This document shows, in pieces, positions 55,536-64,000 of a stretch of DNA of 64,000 nt. The stretch comes from Carya illinoinensis. Its lineage: Eukaryota > Streptophyta > Magnoliopsida > Fagales > Juglandaceae. The notes under the pieces are model-generated. The model saw nothing but the letters and a program-made list of their open reading frames with translations. It was not told the origin of the DNA and made no database searches. The translations under genes and the position numbers were made by a program. The stretch lies in the NCBI RefSeq assembly GCF_018687715.1, contig NC_056764.1, positions 7,826,501 to 7,890,500 of the forward strand, given 5' to 3'. Each line of letters begins with the position of its first letter. Position 1 is the stretch's first letter.

Positions 55536-58500
55536 GTAAGCAAGTATTTAGCAGCCTCAGCTGTATGAAAATACTGTTACAAAAGCACTTAAGGATGAAT
55601 AATTTCTCCCAGCAAAAATCATTCAGAAGAAAACAACCTCAATTGGGAATAATGGAAAGCAGCAAGCAAGATTGCTCTAACAAAACTCCTCGCCATGCTG
55701 GTGATCAAGTCTTCTCAGCACCCTTCTTAAGATTGGCAAGGCCAGCAACTGTTTCTATAGCGACCAACCTAGCCATGATGGTGATTAGCTAACCTCGCCA
55801 CACTCATGATGGCAATTAGAGTTTCCTCGCCACATGCCATAATGGTGACCAATGCTTTGTGCGGCAAAACCCCACGCCAACCAAGGCCTTCCACCATGGC
55901 AACTGTAATTTTGCCACAAGTCTCTGCACCAACAATTAATGGGATAGAAAGAAACGTGGTATATTTAATTTTTCACGTGATGATTACGAAGAAAATTAGA
56001 GGAGTAACTAGAGGGAATATTTGAATCCTCACAATTTTACTTAAGAGATAAAGGTAAGAAGGGACTCAGACTCCTAAAAAGAAGAAAATCAGATTTCTTA
56101 TAAGAGATAGATCACTTAGACTTCTAAAAGAAAAATACTTCATAAGATAAATTGAGTTCTATCATTTCAAAAAAATAATTTCTATAAATAACATACAAAA
56201 AGTAACAAACAGGAGATTTGAACTGAACTTGATTTATTTTATCTTTTATATATTCTTATACCCATATTATATTTTTAACTTCGACGTCAAAATTTTTTTC
56301 AGAATAATCAATACTACCTCTTTATTCATTATAAATTGTGGTTGACGGTAAAGCACGTCGTTGACAAGTATAGTTTTAACTTTGTCAGACCGGATTCAAT
56401 AGGTTTTGAGTTGGTTCCATATCTTTTTTTATATATATAAAAAAAAGATGCAGCTGTCGTCGAGTCGTAGACGTATTCATTGGGGGGCCTGCAGGCTTTA
56501 CACGTACGTGAAATTTCTGGGTAAAAATTCTAGCAGTCCTGAGTAACGTTCAGTACTGCAGTTTCTTATTTTACTAATATTCATATTCAAATTAAGAACA
56601 AAATAAAAAGGACTCAATAATTGAGGAGAAAGAGCTGCAGCGAGCTATAATTGCTATAGCCAGTAGTGACCATGTGAACCTGTAAAATGAACACGTACGT
56701 ACTCATGCAAAAACTTCTGGCAATAAAGTAGGTTGCAGCAGAAACGAAAGCTTAGCTCCAAATACAATGACAGTGATCCCTATATATCTTGATTCACGTG
56801 CAAATAATTATATGCTATTTTGTGCAAGAACGTCTAACTTTTAGCAGTGTATTGGATATGTTAATAAACCGGTAAAGATTTTTCTAAGGAAAATTTCATG
56901 TGTAGTTATTTTTATAGATTTTTTTATATATTCTAGTAATATAATTAATTGTGTATTAAAAAAAATTAATCCAACTAATTATATCAGTGAAGTGCACAAA
57001 AAATACATAAAAATGACTATACGTAACATTACTATTTTTTTAAAAATCCATTAGTGTTAATGGAGCCGGGTACCCAGAAGTTGGGGCTTTCATATGCATG
57101 CATGCATGCATGCAGTACTCCCAGATTGATTATTTATTTATTTATTTTCACATCCAACGTGAAAGTACTTAAGCTGTTCTTTCAACACGTACTAGCCCAG
57201 TAGAAAGAAAAAGAACAAGCTACAATAATTTGTACGAGATGCTTCATCTATTTCTCTGCTGTCATGCTTAGCTGAACTCGCATATAAACGATATGTCTGA
57301 CAGCATGGTCCACCAATCAACCTCATGTGCCATCTGTCCCTTTACTCTGTCTAGAACTATGGACAGGATAGGGCCTTCGTCATCTGATGAGCAAATTATC
57401 TGGGTTTTTTCAGTTCTTCAAGATTTTAATCTTATCTTCACGACTTTATGCAGTTTGTGGGAATCTTTATGAGATTCGCGACAGGAAATGTATATACATT
57501 AGCCTCGACAACATTTTCCCATCCATGAGACTGTATTTGATCTTATGATCTGAGCTGCATGCTTTTCTAACGTAACTACGTACTCAGATCTGATCATAAG
57601 GCTATAGCTCAATTATTTGATAAAAATCCAAATGCCTGCCTTGAATTGGTGTCTTGTGGGACGTTCCCCGGCCCCGTCTGATCTTCTTTTCAGGTTATGC
57701 TGGAAGTTTGGCTAACAATTAACAGATTTGCATTATTAGCTTTATTTTGATTAGAATATAGCAAGCATTAGCATCACCATAAATCGTCATATTAGATATC
57801 GCATCTAAGATAAAATGAATTTTATTAGTAGCTAATTAATGATAAATAAATAATTAATAAATTAAATAAGAATAAATTAGCTTAATTATGAAACATGATG
57901 CCACATATATTCATTTATAATTAATGAAGTTTGATAACTTAAATTTTAATCAGCCAAGAAAGCATTATGGCAGCTCGACCCATGTGCAACATGCACCCAC
58001 TTCTCAATAATAATATCCAAAACCTTGGAAGGATGTAATCGTATATACCAATGTCTTTGTACTCTGCAGGTCGTTGTCACTTATCATCCCACCACAAGAA
58101 CAAGATAGCAGAGAAAGATTCTTTATATTCTAGTCCATGTAAACTGATGTTTTCCAGCATTTTGGATTACGTAAGAGAGTTAAAATTCCAAACATGACCT
58201 TCCAATATGCCAAAAGTCGAAGCCGAGTTGACGTTTAAATCCGAAGCCGTTCAGGTAAAAGAAAGCTTTTGGGGGTTGCCTGGTAATATCAGCAAGTTGG
58301 AATTAGCTAAATAAGAAAAGGATCCTAATTTTGGTTTTTGGCAGTTTCTTCCCCTTATAGTTTTGTTTTTGATCCATCGATCGAGTTGATCAAAATTAGA
58401 ACATGAAATTAAAGTAAAATATTAAGCTTGACTTATCAATTAACAAAATGTCAATTACAGATTAAAAAGATGAAGTGCATGTTTGAGATTGTGGTAGTAA

Positions 58501-59125
58501 ATATAGTTTATAATTTTAGAACTTATAGCTTATAACTTAAGTAATAAATTCTACTATTAAAAAATTATTTACTGTTTGATAACCATATGTTTAAAATACT
58601 TTCAAATATGTTACGTTTATTTAGAAAAAAAATTAAAAAAATATTTTTTGAGGTAGAAATAACGATTATTTGAATTTTTAAAAATTATGATCATATCTTT
58701 AAAAGTTTAAAAGTTGTAATTATCTTAAAGTTATATGGATATTTTCATCTATTGACAATTTTTTTAAAATTTGAATTATATTCTCCATTATACAGAAAAA
58801 CACGTTTGAGAAAATATTATTTTTTAACTTATTTAAAATTGAAAGTATTTTAATATGTAACATCTAAACAATCTAATTTTTTTATTAAAAAACTTTTTAA
58901 AATATTTAAACACTTTTTAAAATTTCTATCATAACTCCAAATATGCCCTAAAACCCTCGTCATCTCATCTCATGCACAAGAGGCTCTAAAAGTCACAGAT
59001 GTTTAATGGGGAAAAAAAATGCAGAATTTTTGGCTACATTTTCCCCTTAATTTGTGGCTCTGTTTGTTTCTATATGCAGAAAGTCACATAAGTTTAAAAA
59101 ATGCAGACGTCCATTACGTACATTA

Positions 59126-59128
<3 letters not shown>

Positions 59129-59203
<75 letters not shown>
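59129..59203. repeat. (CT)n microsatellite, 75 bp
   Basis: An uninterrupted CT run that creates artificial Ser-Leu and Arg-Glu reading frames on both strands. It is likely to be length-variable. Confidence 0.95.
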
Positions 59204-59205
<2 letters not shown>

Positions 59206-61289
59206 CCTTTCACTTACAAGCAAAAACACTACTCTGCGGTCCGGATTGTCCCGCTAAATGTATCACTCAGTATTTTTTTTGTTTTAACTTTCTTTTAAAT
59301 ATTTAAAAGATATGAAAAATAAAAAAAAAAAAATTAAATTTGACCTTTATCGTTTACAATTATTGCTGGATGACATGGTAGTACGACCCTTTTTCAAATA
59401 AGTGCATCATAAATGAACCTTACGTACGACGTTGATTATTGTCCTCTTTTCTTCAGATAATTAGTAGACCATCATGAATGAACTGCATGCATGCATGCGT
59501 TAATCGCCAGAAGTTTTGTGAACAGTTTTAAAGAGATCAGATGTAATATTAATAAAGCAGTGATGAAATTAATTAATAATACTGGAATATATATATTAAA
59601 CTTAAAAATAAACAAAAAATAGATCACGATTGCAAGAACACTTGAGACTTCAAAGTAAAAAAGGCTTAGAAAATGATCAGAAAAAAAAGGCTTAGAAAAA
59701 AAAAAAAAAGAGAAACTTTTAAGGTAATTAGTACAGTTAGATATGAAGTTAATTTTGTAAAATTATTGAGGGTCCCAAAAGCTTAAACTAATAAAAAGAT
59801 ACAAATTTTATTATTTATTTTATATCTTAACACTCAATCTCAATGGATGACTGAACACGTAGAATATTTAATTAAATTAGGTAAAGTATAGAGTTAATGT
59901 TTGATTTGAACTCAGGATCTCTATTTTGATATCATATAACATCATTATTTATCTCAAAAAATTAAATTAATAGAAAAATATAGATCTTATTATTTAGTTT
60001 ATGTCTTAACAAATTTAAACGTGAAGTTTTATAAGAAGATGATATGTGTTACGTGCATGGTAGAAGCCATCATGAATTAATACCCCTTCAGCGTTTCATG
60101 TTTTTTACCGGACGAATTATAAACACATGCACCGGTTAATTCTATGAAAAAATTGCAATAATATTGTGGTGAATAAGATAAAAATTTGCGTTCATCCGTA
60201 CGAAAATTCTGTGAATCAACCTCATGTGGCTGTATCACGAAAATATGCGCAACTGATGTTGAAACGAAACCCATGCCTTGACTGTCAATTAAGAATATAT
60301 ATATATATATATATATGTCAAGAGTAGTTCGTGAACTTAGACCAAATTTGCGGATAGATGAACTCTTGCATGGCATGCGAATGGCCGGCCGGGGACCAAA
60401 ATGATCACGAGGAGGGTAAGATATATGTATTGTTTTCTGGTCGCATGATTTATTCACATCAATAAATATAATTGTATGTTAATAGGTTATAATAACTATG
60501 ACTCTGGACCATGCATGCAAACGTGAACGTGACATAAGGCTTAGGGTCGTATGGAAATTGAAAGGCTGGGTCTACCACACCCACAGGCTAGCTACAGCTG
60601 AGAGCTTCCGCTAATCAAGTTAAAATATATTTTTTTATATCATTTTTTAACACTTTTTAAATATTTTTAAAAAAAGAAAAAATTTTACAATATTATTAAA
60701 AAATATTTTTTTAATCATTAAGTAAAAAAATTAAAAAAAAAAATTATAGCAGTAGCTCGAAGAGATCTCTAGCTTTTTTTCAAATTGAAAAGACCCACAT
60801 ATGTACATAATATATAATTCACCATGACGTGATTCCAAGACCATGAAGGCCGGTGGTACTGTAGAGCTTCCTTAAAAAATGTTGGACCCCAAAAACAAAA
60901 GAAACATATATATAATAATAAGAAATGGGACAGCATGTATTATTTTAAAACACAATGCATAATTAACTTGATATATTTTTTAATAATTTATCTTGAAAGA
61001 GTCATGAGAATCTAGGGGATAAAACCAATAAGCAATCATTTATATCCCCACTTTAAGAACCATCCAAGTGATATATCTTCAAAGAATTTGTCTGCAAATT
61101 GATTTCATTGAACAGTTTTAGTTTGTACCGAGTTTAATAATGCATTCCTTTAAAAAAATTAAAATATTATTGAACTATTATTTTTATGAGAAAAGATATT
61201 TGAAGATCTAGGTTTTTTAAATTGCATAAGTCTCGCACGATTTTTTTTGTAACAAAAAAGGATAATGTTGAGATCTACGCACTACAAAA

Positions 61290-61520
61290 AAAATAATCAT
61301 TTTTGAATGATTATATGCGACGATAATGATTATTTACGGTTAAAATAAACTCATTTTAACATAAAGTAGTTATTTTTTCTAAAAATAACTAGTCACAACT
61401 GAATAATTTTCTTATAATGACATAAAAACTCTATTTTTTTAAAGAAATTATACGATAATTACACATTTCAAGACTGTATTGCCACCAAAATCAAATGGAA
61501 TTTAGTGGCGGCTGTGCATT
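61290..61520. repeat. Possible CACTA-like terminus or MITE
   Basis: CACTACAAAAAAAATAATCA at 61290 resembles the ends of plant CACTA elements. The next 150 bases are AT-rich with TGATTAT/ATAATGATTATT words. No partner end or target duplication was found, so this is weak. Confidence 0.25.
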
Positions 61521-62020
61521 ACCTAATTAATTGATTGTTTTGATTCTAATGAATCTTCTTAGCTTTGATCATCAGCATCTTTTGATTCTAAAAAAGTCAT
61601 GTTGAACGGTCATTGGCATTAATGGAAGATGCTTAGCAAACCAAATAATTGCATTCAGAACTACCAAAATTAGATGGTTCATATATATTCTACCATTTTT
61701 TTTTAATATAAGAAATCAAACAAAATAATTGCATTGAGAGAAAGTTTAACCTCTTGGCCACCAAATTCTGATGGTTCATATCTATCTTACCATTTATTTT
61801 TTGGTAGAAAAAAATGGATCCCATGATTTTGATCAATTTAAATAATAGCCAAATAATGTTAATTACCAATCACATTATCTCTTATAAAAGAATAAAAGAC
61901 TCTTAAATTCTTCACATATGCATTGTTTTATCACCACGTACTTGCATAGGCCAAAACTGGTCATTCAAAGCCACGTCAGAAACTTGACCAAGTCTTAGGC
62001 CCCACTATTCTAGTAACTGA

Positions 62021-62026
62021 CACGTG
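62021..62026 (+). promoter_or_regulatory. G-box (CACGTG), distal
   Basis: CTGACACGTGGGCGG, about 350 bases before the TATA box of the asparagine synthetase gene. It is a bZIP/bHLH binding core of the ABA-response type. Confidence 0.45.
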
Positions 62027-62116
62027 GGCGGTTGAAAAAATTGTGTGGAAAACTATTTCTCTAATAAGACTTATGACTCTTTTTACGGTCTTACTTAAAC
62101 TAAAGAAAAGACCACT

Positions 62117-62127
62117 GCTGACTCAGC
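62117..62127. promoter_or_regulatory. GCTGACTCAGC palindrome (GCN4-like bZIP site)
   Basis: A perfect 11-base palindrome around TGACTCA, about 250 bases before the TATA box. Plant S1-group bZIP factors, which induce asparagine synthetase during sugar starvation, bind related sites. That link is inference. Confidence 0.4.
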
Positions 62128-62268
62128 ACTAAGACTTCCCGAATCCCAAACGGATAAACCCCACCTTAGAAACTGGAGCTTTGGAACTACCAATATAAAT
62201 CTCTTTTTCCTGTTTTTTTCAACGAAAAAAAAAAAAAAAACCGCAATGAACAGTAATATACTTGATAA

Positions 62269-62274
62269 CACGTG
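62269..62274 (+). promoter_or_regulatory. G-box / ABRE (ACACGTGGC), proximal
   Basis: It lies about 100 bases before the TATA box. Two further ACGTGGC cores follow at 62380 and about 62421, so four ACGT cores in all lie in or near the promoter. This would suit the dark, ABA and starvation response known for plant ASN genes. Confidence 0.5.
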
Positions 62275-62370
62275 GCGAAGACGGGGACAACATGGGCAGC
62301 GGGACCAGAAAGGAAACATGATTGAACGGTGTCGTTGAGGTCCATTAGCTCGGACTCGGAGCTCCCGCGC

Positions 62371-62378
62371 TATAAATA
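62371..62378 (+). promoter_or_regulatory. TATA box of the asparagine synthetase gene
   Basis: TATAAATA, 223 bases before the ATG. Transcription would start near 62400, giving a leader of about 190 bases rich in C and T. Confidence 0.7.
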
Positions 62379-62593
62379 GACGTGGCCGAGATGGTAAGAA
62401 CTTACTCCTTCAAACCAGAGTACGTGGCGTTCCCTCCTATATACACTCCACCGCCTTCTTTTCTCGTTCGTTGTTTTGAAGTACCTTTTTAGCTTTCAAT
62501 CGAGTGGTCGAAAAGATCGTAACTCTCTTTCACCTATATTATTTTTATTAGCAAAAACATTCTTGTTATTGGTCTTAGGTTCTGCAATTCACA

Positions 62594-63936
62594 ATGTGTG
62601 GAATACTTGCTCTTCTTGGCTGCTCTGATGACTCTCAGGCCAAAAGGGTTCGAGTGCTTGAGCTTTCCCGCAGGCAATTATATCCCTTCAACTCTACTCT
62701 TCCTCTCTCTCTATGGTTGTTTATCTTATCCGTTCATGTTTCCTTAATTTGCCCCATTCTACGCTGCTTCTTTTTAGGTAAGCATGACAGAAAAATAGTT
62801 GGCTTTTTCAACTTCTTTGGAGGTTCAACAAATGACAAAAATTTTTACGCAAGATTTTGTTTGCCATGGAGAACATCTCCATTTTCCTTTTCTCAAGGCT
62901 CCTAGAAATCGAACTGTTTTGTATGTCGGCGAGTATATTTTGCATAGTTTTAAAGTATAAGGGGGAAAAAACCATCATTATCTGAACTTAATCAAAGCAT
63001 GGACATGGATGGTGTTGGTCTTACAATCCGTATGCAGTGACTTACTGTGGGGGCAGAATTCTTCCCCATCAACGTCTGATCTTGACCGTGTTGATATGCT
63101 GGTCCCACGCTTATGCTGTCCTCAGAGAAAGTCTCATACATCAGGGAAATTAATTGTTTTGAATGACGAAATTTCTTGCTCCATCCCAATTGCTGCTGTA
63201 TGGCGGAGAAAAAAGGAAAAAAACATAGTCGCCACATGGGGGCACCCATGTGGAAAAAACTGGATAAACTTACGGGGGATAAGTGATATTAAAATATGGA
63301 AAGGATAAAAATTTAATCATGGTAACCGTGTGGGATGTGGGTCCATGACACATTACTACGACTAATGGTGGATTTTAAATAAAAATGGTTTAGCTTGTAC
63401 GAGAAACCAACAACCTGCAACTCTGAAATGGTTTCCGTTCTGCTTGTTACAGATTGAAGCACCGTGGTCCTGACTGGAGCGGGCTGTATCAGCATGGGGA
63501 TTGTTATCTGGCCCATCAGAGGTTGGCCATTATTGATCCCGCTTCCGGTGATCAACCTCTCTTCAATGAGGACAAGTCAATCGTTGTCACGGTAGGCCAT
63601 GTTCCCAATTCATTCATGATAGTGATATTCATTCATCAACTTTTTAGCTATCAAACTTTCATTTTCAGCAGCTTTAAAATTTTGTTTGTTAGTAGCGTAG
63701 AGGAGAAGTAGGTAGTAGTATATTGCCCTGCAATTAGATTAATTTGTTCGGAATCCAAGAGCTTTTTTTCTTTTTCTTTTTTTTGTTGATTTTTTTATTA
63801 TAATTGCAAAATTGATGGATAAGTTTGTGTTGAACATCAGGTAAATGGAGAAATTTACAACCATGAAGATCTGAGGAAGCGTCTGCCGAATCACGAGTTT
63901 CGAACTGGCAGTGATTGCGATGTTATTGCCCACCTG
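62594..63936 (+). CDS. ASN: Asparagine synthetase (glutamine-hydrolysing), N-terminal exons, runs off the window
   Basis: Makes asparagine from aspartate, glutamine and ATP in the cytosol. Exons: 1, 62594-62673; 2, 63453-63591; 3, 63841-63936. The next exon lies beyond the window. The start Met is followed by the nucleophile Cys2 (MCGILALLGCSDDSQAKRV), exposed when Met is removed, as in all class II glutamine amidotransferases. Exon 2 gives KHRGPDWSGLYQHGDCYLAH and QRLAIIDPASGDQPLFNED. Exon 3 gives VNGEIYNHEDLRKRLPNH and FRTGSDCDVIAHL. These are the Arg, Asn-Gly and Gly-Ser-Asp residues that bind glutamine. The exon 1 donor is GC (CGCAG|GCAATT), needed because only this junction joins SRR to LKHRGPD. 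The other introns are GT-AG. The synthetase domain is outside the window. Confidence 0.96.
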
Positions 63937-64000
63937 GTGGGTCTTTGGGATCTTTTTGTACTAATCGATATCAAACTTGATTCATAATCTAAAGAAGCTT

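Larger units (their letters stand above)
53100..56330 (+). mobile_element. Tat/Ogre-like gypsy fragment: gag plus repeated non-coding DNA
   Basis: A gag pseudogene (53.1-54.4 kb) is followed by 72-bp tandem repeats (54.68-55.23 kb), a second family of about 30-bp units (55.38-55.53 kb) and a region with alternating GCCATG/CTCGCC words that may be LTR. The pol gene is missing. It is the same broad lineage as the minus-strand fragment at 16.3-18.9 kb, so the two could be parts of related elements. No LTR pair was found. Confidence 0.65.
56330..62260. other. AT-rich intergenic region upstream of asparagine synthetase
   Basis: No gene is supported here. It contains a GCAT run (57094-57114), a TTTA run (57133-57148), a 75-bp CT microsatellite (59129-59203), an AT run (60295-60316) and a dispersed repeat at 59.78-60.0 kb with relatives at 19.3 and 47.1 kb. 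Open frames here are short or are made by the microsatellite. Confidence 0.5.

Noticed and set aside
57258..57320. Possible microRNA hairpin (TGCTGTCA ... TGACAGCA)
   Set aside because: Only about eight paired bases around a loop of over 30, and no resemblance to a known plant microRNA.
59047..59298. Ser/Leu and Arg/Glu repeat proteins
   Set aside because: Created entirely by the CT microsatellite.
62095..62319. Minus-strand 74-residue open frame in the ASN promoter
   Set aside because: No family resemblance. It covers the promoter region and a T/A run.

Overview
The window is nuclear DNA from a flowering plant, probably a woody eudicot. The evidence is a TIR-NBS-LRR resistance gene (a class that eudicots expand), a plant asparagine synthetase gene, a PSY-type sulfated-peptide gene, and a dense load of plant-type Ty1/copia, Ty3/gypsy, CACTA and hAT elements in AT-rich intergenic DNA. 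A short MITE-like sequence at about 46.5 kb looks like one I associate with the walnut family and other Fagales. That placement is tentative.

Three host genes look real. (1) A six-exon TIR-NBS-LRR gene lies at 1.4-5.7 kb (+). Its proposed exons join in phase to 1,125 codons without a stop. (2) A two-exon PSY-like peptide precursor (+) has its signal-peptide exon at 25.93 kb and its exon with the DY...N..HDP core at 41.44-41.58 kb. Its one intron has been inflated to 15.4 kb by a nested retrotransposon block. (3) The first three exons of an asparagine synthetase gene begin at 62.59 kb (+) and run off the right edge. The first intron appears to be of the GC-AG type.

Mobile DNA fills most of the rest, left to right. 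A decayed copia element (6.17-10.90 kb, +, target duplication GAAAT). A decayed CACTA (En/Spm-like) element (about 11.29-15.6 kb, minus). A Tat/Ogre-like gypsy fragment with GC-rich repeats (16.3-18.9 kb, minus). An orphan copy of the TNL terminal exon (19.0-19.2 kb). A decayed copia element (20.46-25.53 kb, minus, AGAAT). A decayed copia element (26.88-41.22 kb, +, ACCCT) that is split by a second insertion at 28.06-38.20 kb. That second insertion is a tandem copia dimer, LTR-ORF-LTR-ORF-LTR, with target duplication ATTGG and two identical, unbroken 1,526-residue ORFs. Then a truncated chromodomain gypsy element (42.5-46.5 kb, +), a non-autonomous hAT-like element carrying what looks like a captured gene 5' end (48.94-51.82 kb), the 3' half of another hAT element (51.82-53.10 kb), and a Tat/Ogre-like gag fragment with 72-bp tandem repeats (53.1-56.3 kb, +). 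The stretch 56.3-62.3 kb is AT-rich intergenic DNA with simple repeats.

The genes do not form a pathway. What they share is their history. Retrotransposons have buried one gene's intron and have separated a resistance gene from the relic of a sibling, while the PSY exons still appear able to be joined in frame.
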